DNA from: Chamaecyparis obtusa
Taxonomy: Eukaryota > Streptophyta > Pinopsida > Cupressales > Cupressaceae
Reading direction: 5' to 3'
Assembly (NCBI GenBank): GCA_027943335.1
Contig: BSBK01001113.1
Coordinates: forward strand, 334,001 to 398,000
Length of the DNA stretch: 64,000 nucleotides
Under the pieces are notes generated by a model, which saw nothing but the letters and a program-made list of their open reading frames with translations, was not told the origin of the DNA and ran no database searches. Shown here piece after piece: positions 49,166 through 61,837 of this stretch (positions within the stretch are counted from its first letter, which is position 1; every line of letters starts with the position of its first letter). The position numbers were made by a program, and so were the translations under genes.

Positions 49166-52100
49166 ATGCCTCCACGGAGGGAACGTGGCGGAAGAGCTGG
49201 TGTTGTAACACCCGAGGTTAGAGAGCTGCAGAGACAAGTGTGAGCATTGCAAGAAGAGATTCACAGAGGGATGAATCTTAATGTCAGAGATGAAAGCGAG
49301 GATGAAGCCGAAGAAGAATATCAAGAAGGAGAAGTTGAAATTGTGAACCAGGAGGAAGAAAGACTTTTTCGGGCGATTTCCAAGATTGGGAAAAGACCTA
49401 AGATTGAGGTTCCTACATTTTCTAGAAATCTTAACCCAGAGGAATTGATCGACTAGATCAATGAATGTGAGGAGTATTTTGAGTATGAAGATGTTGAGGA
49501 TCCTGATAGGGTCAAATTTGCGAAGGCTAGACTGAAAGGTCATGCGAAGATCTGGTGGCAAGAAATTCAATTGGAGCGAAATAGAAGAGGGAAAGATAAA
49601 ATCACAAGATGGGATCAGATGGTGGAAAAATTGAAGCGACAGTTCATTCCTGTTGATTATGAGCTTGACCTACTGAAGAAAATGCAAAGTTTGAAGCAAG
49701 CGGAAAAATCTATTCAGGAGTATACAGATGAGTTCTATCGACTCCTCATCAGAACAGGCCATGCCGAAGATGATAAGGAGAAAGTTGCCCGATACCTTAA
49801 TGGATTAAGGCCAAGCATCCAGGATGAGTTGAATCTAATTCGAATGAACAGTATTGAAGAGGCATACCAGTTTGTCCTAAAAGTAGAGGAAAAGCTGAAC
49901 AATAAGTTTGAGAGCAGACAAAACAGAAGAGGTCGCGGTGGACGATCTGGTGGACGGTCATATGGTGGCCAAAATGAAGATCCAAAAAAGAAAGATGAGG
50001 CCAGTAGCAGTCAGAATCAGAGAGGAAACAATTCCAATCGCTTCCAGGATCAGAATAATAGAGACCAAAGAGGAAGGGGAAGAGGACAAGGATCTGGAAG
50101 AGGTGGCTTCCGTGGAACATGTTTTCACTGTGGAGAAGAAGGTCATAGGGAATTTGAATGTCCTCAGCGCCAAGGCAAAACAGACAAGAGAAATGAAGGC
50201 CAGGCCAGAGTTGCACATGTAGATGAAGATGCCAGATCATCAAATTCTGAAGATGCTGAAAGAGGAGAAACGTTGATTAACAGAAGAGTGCTGTTGAGTG
50301 GTGAGAATGAACCTGAGCAAAGGAGGATCTTGTTTCGCACCAGGTGCAAGTGTGAAGGTAAATGTTGCGATGTGATTATTGATAGTGGAAGCACTGACAA
50401 TTTGGTGTCAGAAGAGATGGTGACAAAGTTGAAGCTCAAGAGATAGAAACACCCACATCCATATCGGATTGCCTGGGTACAGGATGACCACAAGGTCATG
50501 GTCAATGAACAATGCCTGGTAAAGTTCAAGATCGGCGGGTACCAAGATGAGGTACTATGTGATATCATCTCTATGGATGCATGTCATATGTTATTGGGTA
50601 GACCGTGGCAGTTTGACAGATGTGTTGTACACGATGGTCGTGCGAATACCTATTCCCTGACAAAGGATGGAGTGCGACATAAGCTAAAGCCATTGAAGGA
50701 GACCGAAGAAAAGGTATGTGGTAATGCATGAATAACATTTGTTGATGGAAGAAAATTTCTAGATGGTATGACGCATGAGCATGTATGTTTTGCTTTAATT
50801 CCAAAAGCTGGTAAAGAGGAAGTAGAAGATGTTCCTGTAGAAGTTGCAGATTTGTTGAATGAGTTTCAGGATATTGTATCCGATAACGTGCCTGATGGAT
50901 TACCACCAGTCAGGAAGATCAGTCATCAGATGGACTTGATCCCAGGAGCGAGTTTGCCGAATAAGGCAGCACATAGAATGACACCAGCAGAAAGTGAAGA
51001 GTTGAACAGACAAGTACATGAGTTATTGCAGAAGGGGTTGATTCGAGAGAGTATGAGTCCCTGTGCTGTACCAGTGGTATTAGCACCAAAGAAGAATGGA
51101 GAGTGGAGGATGTGTACAGATTCTAGGGCAATAAACAAGATCACAATCAAGTACATGTTTCCATTGCCACGAATGGATGATATTATGGACTATTTGAGTG
51201 GAGCTATGTATTTTTCAAAGATAGATCTGAAAAGTGGATATCATCAGATTCGGATTAGAGAAGGAGATGAATGGAAGACTGCCTTCAAGACAAAGGAAGG
51301 ACTGTATGAGTGGTTAGTCATGCCTTTTGGGCTAACCAATGCACTGAGCACTTTCATGCGGCTCATGAATGAGGTTCTGAAAGAATTTCTGGGTAAGTTT
51401 GTCATTGTTTACCTAGATGATATTTTGATCTTTAGTAAGATATTGGATGAGCATATGATGCATATTCGTATGGTATTTGAGAAGTTGAGAGAAGAGAAAT
51501 TGCTGATTAATTTGAAGAAGTGCAGTTTTATGAAGAAAGAGTTAGTGTATTTGGGGTTTGTAGTTTTAGGAGAAGGTCTAAAAATGGACCCAAAGAAGGT
51601 ACAGGCTATCCTTGAATGGCCTACCCCAAGGAGTGCTACCGAAGTAAGATCTTTTCATGGTTTGGCTAGCTTTTACAGAAAGTTTATCAAAAATTTTAGC
51701 AGTATTTGTGGACCCTTGACTGAAACAATGAGAGGGGATAGAAAAGAGTTTAAGTGGACTAATGGGGCAGAAAAGAGTTTTCAATTGTTGAAACAAAAAG
51801 TTACAAAACAACCTGTTTTAGCACTTCCAGATTTTAATAAGGTGTTTCAAGTAGATTGTGATGCTAGTGGTACTGCAATAGGAGCTGTTATGAGCCAAGA
51901 AGGTAAACCTGTTGCTTATTTCAGTGAAAAGTTAAATGATGCCAAGAGGAAATATTCTGTTTATGATCAAGAATTTTATGCTATAGTTCAGACATTAAAG
52001 AAGTGGAGACATTATCTACTTCCTAAGGAGTTTGTTTTGTATACTGATCATCAAGCTTTACAATATTTGAATAGTCAAGGAAAGTTGAATCAGAGGCATT

Positions 52101-53674
52101 TGAAATGGGTTGAGTTTTTACAGAGTTATACATTTGTTTTGAAACACAGGAGTGGAAAGTCTAATAGGGTTGCAGATGCTCTTAGCAGAAGGCAACTATT
52201 GCTGACAGAAATGCAGATTGAAGTGGTTGGGTTCAAGGAACTCAAGAATTTGTATCCAGAGGATCCTGATTTTGGTGAAGCTTGGAAAGCTTGTACAGAA
52301 CCTGTTACTCTAGACAGGACAAAATGGTTGGATTTCATCATCCAGGATGATATGCTATTCAGAGGGAGTCAGTTGTGCATTCCATGAAGTTCTATGAGGG
52401 AGAATCTCATCAAGGAGAAGCATAGCGGAGGATTGGCTGGACATTTTGGTCGTGATAAGACCCTTGCTTTGGTTGGTGAGAATTATTATTGGCCACAATT
52501 GCAGCAAGATGTGAAGAAGTTTGTACAGAGTTGCAGAGTATGTCAGATGGCAAAAGGAGTGACGCAGAATACAGGATTGTATCAGCCATTACCTGTACTA
52601 GAGAAGCCTTGGGAGGATATCAGCATGGACTTTGTTCTTGGTTTACCGAGGACTCAGCGGGGACATGATTCAATTTTTGTAGTGGTTGACAGATTTTCGA
52701 AGATAGCACATTTCATTCCCTGCAAGAAGACTAATGATGCTGTTCATGTAGCAGAATTGTTTTTTAGAGAAGTAGTGAGACTTCATGGTTTGCCAAAGAC
52801 CATAGTTTCAGATCGAGACACTAAGTTTGTTGGATATTTCTGGCGTACGTTGTGCAAGAAGTTGAAGATAGATTTGAAGTTCAGTTCATCACATCATCCA
52901 CAGACTGATGGACAGACAGAGGTGGTGAATAGGAGTTTGGGAAATTTGCTGAGATGTTTGGTTGGAGATAAGCCAACAGGATGGGATTTGATTTTACCAC
53001 AAGCGGAATTTGCATACAATAATTCTGTCAACAGGAGCACTGGTAAATCACCATTCCAGATTGTATATGGAAGTAGTCCAAGAAATGCATCTGAATTGCG
53101 AAAGATACATAAAGGAGAAATAAGTAGTGCTGAAGTTGAGGATTTTGCAGAACACTTGAAGAACATCCACGAAGAGGTGAGGAAGCATATTACCAAGATG
53201 AACGCACAGTATAAGGCTAAGGCAGATGAGAAAAGGAGGTATAAGGAATTTCAAGTTGGTGATGAAGTCATGGTTCATTTGCGGAAGGAGCGGTTTCCAG
53301 TTGGTACATATAACAAGCTGAAAATGAAGAAGTTCGGACCATGTAGGATACTGAAGAAACATGATTCAGGAAATGCATATGAGGTAGAATTGCCTACTGA
53401 GCTAAATATTTCACTAGTGTTTAACATTTCAGATCTGACAGAGTATCATGAAGGAGGTGTTGAAGATGAGATCACAGCAGCATAGTGGAGTATTCCAGCA
53501 ACTAGTTCAGATACTAAGGAGATCGAAGATATACTGGACAGTCGTGTTGGCAGAAGCACAAGGAACATGACATATGAAGAATATTTGGTCAAATGGAAAG
53601 GATGACCTATTGAAGATTCATCATGGCTGACAAAGGAGGAGGTTAGCCGTCTTGGTTTTCCTCTGCACACCTAA
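49166..53674 (+). pseudogene. Gypsy chromovirus Gag-Pol, unit A
   Basis: One frame of about 1,502 codons from ATG 49166 (MPPRRERGGRAG) to TAA 53674. Domains in order: Gag with WWQEIQLER and QEYTDEFYRLL; zinc knuckle CFHCGEEGHREFEC (near 50130); protease VIIDSGSTDNLVS; RT with EWRMCTDSRAINKIT, MPFGLTNALSTFMRLMN and YLDDILIFSK; RNase H with DCDASGTAIGAVMS and YTDHQALQYL; integrase zinc region with CRVCQMAKG; integrase core with [19 protein letters not shown] and [16 protein letters not shown]; chromodomain [14 protein letters not shown]. Seven in-frame stops (near 49241, 49456, 50444, 50729, 52385, 53483, 53603) and no frameshift. Alignment to unit B shows several arose from CGA, CAG or TGG by C-to-T or G-to-A. 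The chromodomain would target insertion to heterochromatin marks. Confidence 0.95.
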
Positions 53675-53712
53675 GTCGTGACAGGGTCACTTCTCAAATT
53701 ACCCCGGGTGTC

Positions 53713-54568
53713 TGATGCAGGAGCATCCTAGGTGTAAGGGCAATCTTGCATCACCCAGAAATATTTCTATTTTTGTATTCAATAAGGGCTATTTTGTGCA
53801 GAGCTGCTATTTATGAAAAGTTACTATTTTTGGTAATTTTCGTATGTGCTCAGAATGATCTTATTTTTTTCTTGGAGGTTCATTTTGGTCATATAAGTCT
53901 TCCAGTAAAGTTTCATTGCCAGATCAAGTGTATATTGGAAAATATTGAAGATTTTTGGTATTGGCAGCAGGGTACAGAAACTTTGAACTCAGTTTTGAAG
54001 GCTTTAGAGGCCCCAAATAAGGTCAAAAATTTGGGTGAGGGGTGCTTGCGTGGGTCAAGCCTGTAAAGCACTTCGTGGCATTTCCGAAATGGGGTTATAA
54101 TAGCCGAGCGGGTCAACTGGTGATGACTTATGGTCTTCGGAAGTTGGGCCACCTGAAATGGCAGAAAATAATTTTCTTCAAAATTTCTGTTCGGGTTTCA
54201 AAGGTTATCTTGAGCCGACTATAATGTAATAAAATGTAAAATAAAATAATTCTAAGTTGGTCGGCCTTATTGGCTAAAATTTTGGAACCTTCCCAGGCGG
54301 TGGAAAATTGCCTATATAAGGAAGGCTGTATTATTGTCTTACGCAGTTCAGAATAGTTCTGGGTAGTAGATCTGCGTAATAGTTCAAGGCTTTGTCCTAC
54401 AAAATATTGTAAGGGAATTCCCATGTGGCTTTGCATATGGTAATTCTGAAAGTTTGTAATTCCACATTTGTGGAGATAATAACAAGCCAATTTTCTGTTC
54501 TTGCATATTGTTGTTGTTTCTCTATTTCTGTTATGTGTTTGTGGTATTAAGGGGAGCACCCTTCATCA
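53713..54568 (+). repeat. Gypsy LTR 2, shared by both units
   Basis: 856 bp. It serves as 3' LTR of unit A and 5' LTR of unit B. It differs from LTR 1 at about 34 positions and shares some variants with LTR 3 (CCTAGG near its start). Confidence 0.93.
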
Positions 54569-54570
54569 AG

Positions 54571-54585
54571 TGGTATCAGAGCAGG
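54571..54585 (+). promoter_or_regulatory. Primer binding site of gypsy unit B
   Basis: TGGTATCAGAGCAGG, identical to unit A. Confidence 0.9.
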
Positions 54586-54669
54586 TTTTCTTGAGTGTGT
54601 AAACAGATCGCTGACCGTGAGGTAGTTTGCACCAGGACCGTGGCTAGGGTTTCAGCGCGCATCGCGAAA

Positions 54670-57600
54670 ATACCTCCACGGAGGCAACGTGGTGGAAGAG
54701 CTGGTGTTGTAACACCTGGGGTTAGAGAGCTGCAGAGACAAGTGCGAGCATTGCAAGAAGAGATTCACAGAGGGATGAATCTTAATGTCAGAGACGAAAG
54801 CGAGGATGAAGCCGAAGAAGAATATCAAGAAGGAGAAGTTGAAATTGTGAACCAGGAGGAAGAAAGACTTTTTCGGGCGATTTCCAAGATTGGAAAAAGA
54901 CCTAAGATTGAGGTTCCTACATTTTCTAAAAATCTTAACCCAGAGGAATTGATCGACTGGATCAATGAATGTGAGGAGTATTTTGAGTATGAAGATGTTG
55001 AGGATCCTAATAGGGTCAAATTTGCGAAGGCCAGACTGAAAGGTCATGCGAAGATCTGGTGGCAAGAAATTCAATTGGAGCGAAATAAAAGAGGGAAAGA
55101 TAAAATCACAAGATGGGATCGGATGGTGGAAAAATTGAAGCGACAGTTCATTCCTGTTGATTATGAGCTTGACCTACTGAAGAAAATGCAAAGTTTGAAG
55201 CAAGCGAGAAAATCTGTTCAGGAGTATACAGAGGAGTTCTATCGACTCCTCATCAGAACAGGCCATGCCGAAGCTGATAAGGAGAAAGTTGCCTGATACC
55301 TTAATGGATTAAGGCCAAGCATCCAGGATGAGTTGAATCTGGTTCGAATGAATAGTATTGAAGAGGCATACCAGTTTGCCCTAAAAGTAGAGGAAAAGCT
55401 GAACAAGAAGTTTGAGAGCAGATAAAATAGAAGAGGTTGCGGTGGACGATCTGGTGGATGGTCATATGGTGGCCGAAATGAAGATCCAAAAAAGAAAGAT
55501 GAGGCCAGTAGCAGTCAGAATCAGAGAGGAAACAATTTCAATCGCTTCCAGGATCAGAATAATAGAGACCACAGAGGAAGGGGAAGAGGACAAGGATCTG
55601 GAAGAGGTGGCTTCCGTGGAACATGTTTTCACTATGGAGAAGAAGGTCATAGGGAATTTGAATATCCTTAGCGCCAAGGCAGAATAGACAGGAGAAATGA
55701 AGGCCAGGCCAGAGTTGCACATGTAGATGAAGATGCCAGATCATCAAATTCTGAAGATGCTGAAAGAGGAGAAATGTTGATTAACAGAAGAGTCCTGTTG
55801 AGTGGTGAGAATGAACTTGAGCAAAGGAGGAGCTTGTTTCACACCAGGTGCAAGTGTGAAGGTAAATGTTGCGATGTGATTATTGATAGTGGAAGCACTG
55901 ACAATTTGGTGTCAGAAGAGATGGTGACAAAGTTGAAGCTCAAGAGACAGAAACACCCACATCTATATCGGATTGCCTGGGTACAGGATGACCACAAGGT
56001 CATGGTCAATGAACAATGCCTGGTAAAGTTCAAGATCGGCGGGTACCAAGATGAGGTACTATGTGATATCATCTCTATGGATGCATGTCATATGTTATTG
56101 GGTAGACCGTGGCAGTTTAACAGATGTGCTGTACATGATGGTCGTGCGAATACCTATTCTCTGACAAAGGATGGAGTGCGACATAAGCTAAAGCCATTGA
56201 AGGAGACCGAAGAAAAGGTATGTGCTAATGCACGAATAATATTTGTTGATGGAAGAAAATTTCTAGATGGTATGAGGCATGAGCATGCATGTTTTGCTTT
56301 AATTCCAAAAGCTGGTAAAGAGGAAGTAGAAGATGTTCCTGTAGAAGTTGCAGATTTGTTGAATGAGTTTCAGGATATTGTATCCGATAATGTGCCTGAT
56401 GGATTACCACTAGTCAGGAAGATCAGTCATCAGATGGACTTGATCCCAGGAGCGAGTTTGTCGAATAAGGCAGCACATAGAATGATACCAGTAGAAAGTG
56501 AAGAGTTGAACAGACAAGTACATGAGTTATTGCAGAAGGGGTTGATTCGAGAGAGTCTGAGTCCCTGTGCTGTACCAGCGGTATTAGCACCAAAGAAGAA
56601 TGGAGAGTGGAGGATGTGTACAGATTCTAGGGCAATAAACAAGATCACAATCAAGTACAGGTTTCCATTGCCATGAATGGATGATATTATGGACTGTTTG
56701 AGTGGAGCTGTGTATTTTTCAAAAATAGATCTGAAAAGTGGATATCATCAGATTCGGATCAGAGAAGGAGATGAATGGAAGACTGCCTTCAAGACAAAGG
56801 AAGGACTGTATGAGTGGTTAGTCATGCCTTTTGGGCTAACCAATGCATCGAGCACTTTCATGCGGCTCATGAATGAGGTTCTGAAAGAATTTCTGGGTAA
56901 GTTTGTCATTGTTTACCTAGATGATATTTTGATCTTTAGTAAGACATTGGATGAGCATATGATGCATATTCGTATGGTATTTGAGAAGTTGAGAGAAGAG
57001 AAATTGCTGATTAATTTGAACAAGTGCAGTTTTATGAAAAAAGAGTTAGTGTATTTGGGGTTTGTAGTTTCAGGAGAAGGTCTAAAAATGGACCCAAAGA
57101 AGGTACAGGCTATCCTTGAATGGCCTACCCCAAGGAGTGCTACCGAGGTAAGATCTTTTTATTGTTTGGCTAGCTTTTATAGAAAGTTTATCAAAAATTT
57201 TAGCAGTGTTTGTGGACCCTTGACTGAAACAATGAGAGGGGATAGAAAAGAGTTTTCAATTGTTGAAACAAAAAGTTACAGAACAATCTGTTTTAGCACT
57301 TCCAGATTTTAATAAGGTGTTTCAAGTAGATTGTGATGCTAGTGGTACTGCAATAGGAGCTGTTATGAGCCAAGAAGGTAAACCTGTTGCTTATTTCAGT
57401 GAGAAGTTAAATGATGCCAAGAGGAAATATTTTGTTTATGATCAAGAATTTTATGCTATAGTTCAGGCATTAAAGAAGTGGAGACATTATCTACTTCCTA
57501 AGGAGTTTTTTTTGTATACTGATCATCAAGCTTTGCAATATTTGAATAGTCAAGGAAAGTTGAATCAGAGGCATTTGAAATGGGTTGAGTTTTTGCAGAG

Positions 57601-59149
57601 TTATACATTTGTTTTGAAACACAGGAGTGGAAAGTCTAATAGGGTTGCAGATGCTCTTAGCAGAAGGCAACTATTGCTGACAGAAATGCAGATTGAAGTG
57701 GTTGGGTTCAAGGAACTCAAGAATTTGTATCCAGAGGATCCTGATTTTGGTGAAGTTTGGAAAGCTTGTACAGAACCTGTTACTCTAGACAAGACAAAAT
57801 GGTTGGATTTCATCATCTAGGATGATATGTTATTCAGAGGGAGTCAGTTGTGCATTCGACGAAGTTCTATGAGGGAGAATCTCATCAAGGAGAAGCATAG
57901 CAGAGGATTGGCTGGACATTTTGGTCGTGATAAGACCCTTGCTTTGGTTGGTGAGAATTATTATTGGCCACAATTGCAGCAAGATGTGAAGAAGTTTGTA
58001 CAGAGTTGCAGAGTATGTCAGATGGCAAAAGGAGTGAAGCAGAATACAGGATTGTATCTGCCATTACCTGTACCAGAGAAGCCTTGGGAGGATATCAGCA
58101 TGGACTTTGTTCTTGGTTTACCGAGGACTCAGTGGGGACATGATTCAATTTTTGTAGTGCTTGACAGATTTTCGAAGATGACACATTTCATTCCCTGCAA
58201 GAAGACTAATGATGCTGTTCATGTAGCAGAATTTTTTTTCAGAGAAGTAGTGAGACTTCATGGTTTGCCAAAGACCATAGTTTCAGATCGAGACACTAAG
58301 TTTGTTGGATATTTCTGGCGTACGTTGTGGAAGAAGTTGAAGACAGATTTGAAGTTCAGTTCATCACATCATCCACAGACTGATGGACAGACAGAGGTGG
58401 TGAATAGGAGTTTGGAAAATTTGCTGAGATGTTTGGTTGGAGATAAGTCAACAAGATGGGATTTGATTTTACCACAGGCGGAATTTGCATATAATAATTC
58501 TGTCAACAGGAGCACTGGTAAATCACCATTCTAGATTGTATATGGAAGTAGTCCAAGAAATGCATCTGAATTGAGAAAGATAGATAAAGGAGAAATAAGT
58601 AGTGCTGAAGCTGAGGATTTTGCAGAACACTTGAAGAACATCCACGAGGAGGTGAGGAAGCATATTACCAAGATAAACGCACAGTATAAGGCTAAGGCAG
58701 ATGAGAAAAGGAGGTATAAGGAATTTCAAGTTGGTGATGAAGTCATGGTTCATTTGCGGAAGGAGCGGTTTCCAGTTGGTACATATAACAAGCTGAAAAT
58801 GAAGAAGTTCAGACCATGTAGGATACTAAAGAAACATGATTCAGGAAATGCATATGAGGTAGAATTGCCTACTGAGCTAAATATTTCACCAGTGTTTAAC
58901 ATTTCAGATCTGACAGAGTATCATGAAGGAGGTGTTGAAGATGAGATCACAGCAGCACAGTGGAGTATTCCAGCAACTAGTTCAGATACTAAGGAGATCG
59001 AAGATATACTGGACAGTCGTGTTGGCAGAAGCACAAGGAACATGACATATGAAGAATATCTGGTCAAATGGAAAGGATGACCTATTGAAGATTCATCATG
59101 GCTGACAAAGGAGGAGGTTAGCCGTCTTGGTTTTCCTCTACACACCTGA
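54670..59149 (+). pseudogene. Gypsy chromovirus Gag-Pol, unit B
   Basis: Same domain set as unit A, with different damage. The start codon equivalent is ATA at 54670 (the frame is open further upstream from 54595). Stops occur near 55294, 55423, 55432, 55669, 55684, 56674, 57818, 58532 and 59078. The zinc knuckle has lost a Cys (CFHYGEEGH). A 29-bp deletion near 57255, between two copies of agaaaagagttt, shifts the frame between RT and RNase H. Only the stop after YLVKWKG (59078) is shared with unit A. Most stop differences from A are C-to-T on the coding strand. Inactive. Confidence 0.95.
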
Positions 59150-59187
59150 GTCGTGACAGGGTCACTTCTCAAATTACCTCGGGTGTC

Positions 59188-60043
59188 TGATGCAGGAGCA
59201 TCCTAGGTGTAAGGGCAATCTTGCATCACCCAGAAATATTTCTATTTTTGTATTCAATAAGGGCTATTTTGTGCAGAGCTGCTATTTATGGAAAGTTACT
59301 ATTTTTGGTAATTTTTGTATGTGCTCAGAATGATCTTATTTCTTTCTTGGAGGTTCATTTTGGTCATATAATTCTGCCAGTAAAGTTTCATTGCCAGATC
59401 AAGTGTATATTAGAAGATATTGAAGATTTTCGGTATTGGCAGCAGGGTACAGAAACTTTGAACTCAGTTTTGAAGGCTTTAGAGGCCCTGGATGAGGTTG
59501 AAAATTTGGGTGACGAGCGCTTGCCTGGGTTAAGCCTGTAGAGTGCTTCGTGGCATTTTCGAAATGGGGTTATAATAGCCGAGCGGGTCAACTGGTGATG
59601 ACTTATGGTCTTCGGAAGTTGGGCCACCTGAAATGGCGGAAAATAATTTTCTTCAAAATTTCTGTTCGGGTTTCAAAGGTTATCTTGAGCTGACTATGAT
59701 GTAATAAAATGTAAAATAAAATAATTCTAAGTTGGTCGGCCTTATTGGCTAAAATTCTGGAACCTTCCCAGGCGGTGGAAAATTGCCTATATAAGGAAGG
59801 CTGTATTATTGTCTTAGGCAGTTCAGAATAGTTTTGGGTAGTAGATCTGCATAATAGTTCGAGGCTTTGTCCTACAGAATATTGTAAGGGAATGCCCATG
59901 TGGCTTTGCATATTGTAATTCTGAAAGTTTGTAATTCCACATTTGTGGAGATAATAAGAAGCCAATTTTCTGTTCTTGCATATTGTTGTTGTTTCTCTAT
60001 TTCTTTTATGTGTTTGTGGTATTAAGGGGAGCACCCTTCATCA
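59188..60043 (+). repeat. Gypsy LTR 3
   Basis: 856 bp, ending CTTCATCA, followed at once by the CTACT target copy rather than a primer site, which marks the right end of the array. Confidence 0.93.
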
Positions 60044-60048
60044 CTACT

Positions 60049-60529
60049 TTCATGGATACCCCCACAACATTCTCAATATCTTCTCTTTAAACCAATTTCA
60101 TTTATTTCTTTTATCTATTTAAACAGATCCAAATTTCTAAAAAACAAAGAAAATTGATCAATTCGACATTTTTAATGTTTAGCATATTGGACAGTGCAGA
60201 TGTTGTGTCCATTATTTGTTGTCTATACCTATCCACAAACACACAATAAATGAGAGATGGTTTAGGAGCCACTTGTTCCCCCAAATAACTTTTTCTTTTG
60301 TGATGGCAAGTTTCAACGAGAAGACAATCGTAGAAAAATGTGCCTCATCATTAATTTTTATTCCATACAATTTTCTATGTAAGTGTAACCTTGTTCTCAT
60401 TGTTTTTGTTTTAATTTGGTATTCGCCATCAGATTTTTTCTTTAATCTTTATATGATTTTTATTATATGCTCAACTTAAAATAGTTCAAATTAACACATA
60501 TAATCAATCAAATTTTTATTCCATTTCTT
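60049..60529. other. Non-coding stretch
   Basis: No gene or repeat recognised. Short frames on both strands (60212-60479) overlap each other and have no motif. Confidence 0.45.
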
Positions 60530-60926
60530 TTAGGGCCCATTTGTTTGCTAGAATTAGACTGGAATTGGAATTGTTTATGGAATTGACATTTTTTATGTTT
60601 GTGTTCAAAACATGAAACTGGAATAGGGATTTGTTAATTCTTGTTAATTCCCATTTACCCCCAAACCTAGTGTTTGAATCTTCCAACCAAATAGCTAAAA
60701 TTGGAAAATCAATTCCAATTCCACTTAAGGAATTGGGGGTAATTTTTTTTATAATATTTTGAAATCTATATGCAAACAACATTTTCCATCTTCTCCTTAT
60801 GAATTCTAGGTGAACCAAACATTCAAGCCATATTCCAAAAACCATATCTACAACTTCAAGAATTGTCAAATGCTAGAATTTGACAATTCTAACATTATTT
60901 ATTTCCAGCAACCAAACGAACCCTTA
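60530..60926. mobile_element. Tourist-like MITE (PIF/Harbinger type)
   Basis: A 391-bp element (60533-60923) with ends GGGCCCATTTGTTTGCTAGA and, reverse complemented, GGGTTCGTTTGGTTGCTGGA, flanked by TTA on both sides (60530-60532 and 60924-60926). A 3-bp TTA/TAA target and GGG..GTTTGG..GC ends are usual for Tourist MITEs. The inside has repeated attggaatt phrases and no coding capacity. Confidence 0.8.
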
Positions 60927-61447
60927 TATTTAAATTATTATACAATATTTTATATTAACACACTAATAATTAAATTTTAAATTACAAATATTATGTCATT
61001 TTCATCAAATAACACAATTATATTAAATTATATTAATTTTTAAAAAAATTACAATAAATATATTAACTTTGTTATTTATAATAATAATTTGCAAAGTTAT
61101 AAAAAATAATTATATATTATCTTGTAAATTTTAGAAGGAGATAATTAATAAATAGTTTAAAATAATTAATATTTTAGCAAAATTTCAACAATGAGATACT
61201 TAATGAAAGAAAATATAATTATATATAGAAAATATAATTTAATCTATATAAAAAAGACTATTAAATAAAATTTTACAAATAAATGATTCAATTCTTCGTA
61301 TTAAATAATAAAATTAAAATATTGATACAAAATTTATATTGAAATATTTTTAGGTTTAATAGCTAAAAGATATTTTAGACTACATGACACTTGTTTCGGA
61401 GTGAATCTGCTTGATGTGACTGTGAATCTAGGCAACATGGCTATTTC
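60927..61447. other. AT-rich stretch, nothing recognised
   Basis: Very high A+T with no open frame and no element end seen, although the 5' end of the following LINE must lie near its right side. Confidence 0.5.
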
Positions 61448-61567
61448 ATGCATCTGCTTTGTGGAGGAGTTATTCTCCTCCACGCGGTTTGCCTCTCTCT
61501 CCTCTACACTTCATTAATTTTCACAGTGTTTAGTTGTTCATTTATTGCTGTACTGGTTTATTGTCCC

Positions 61568-61837
61568 ATGGAGCCTAAATCTGATGGCATGGATATTAAT
61601 TGCCCTAACCTTGGGTTTTCTGCTAGTCCACCACCTCAAACTGCTAATCTACCCCCTAAAACTAATAATCTGCCCCCTAAGAAATCCTTTGCGGAAACTG
61701 TTGCCAGTCTAGTACCTCTAAAAGGAAAGGTAGACCTATTGGCTCTAAGAACAAATAGAAGAATGGAGATCTTAATGCTCCCCCTACTAGCTCTGATAAC
61801 CCTTCTTCATCATGAAGTGCATCTCTTGGAACATTAG
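61568..61837 (+). pseudogene. LINE ORF1 remnant
   Basis: From ATG 61568: MEPKSDGMDINCPNLG, a proline repeat (TANLPPKTNNLPPKKS) and FAETVASLVPLKGKV, an opening often seen in plant LINE ORF1 (K-S-F-A-E-x-V). The RNA-binding and zinc-knuckle parts that should follow are missing, so ORF1 has lost most of its length. It overlaps the ORF2 start at 61812 in another frame. Confidence 0.6.

Larger units (their letters stand above)
48204..60048 (+). mobile_element. Tandem chromodomain gypsy array: LTR-int-LTR-int-LTR
   Basis: Three 856-bp LTRs (48209-49064, 53713-54568, 59188-60043) alternate with two internal regions of 4,648 and 4,619 bp, all in the same direction. CTACT occurs only at the outer borders (48204-48208 and 60044-60048), so the array sits in one insertion site and the middle LTR is shared. 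The domain order protease, RT, RNase H, integrase, chromodomain identifies a Ty3/gypsy chromovirus. The internal length difference is one 29-bp deletion. Confidence 0.95.

Noticed and set aside
49148..49570. Long minus-strand frames inside the gypsy units
   Set aside because: Shadows of the Gag-Pol coding strand; they recur in unit B only because the DNA is duplicated.
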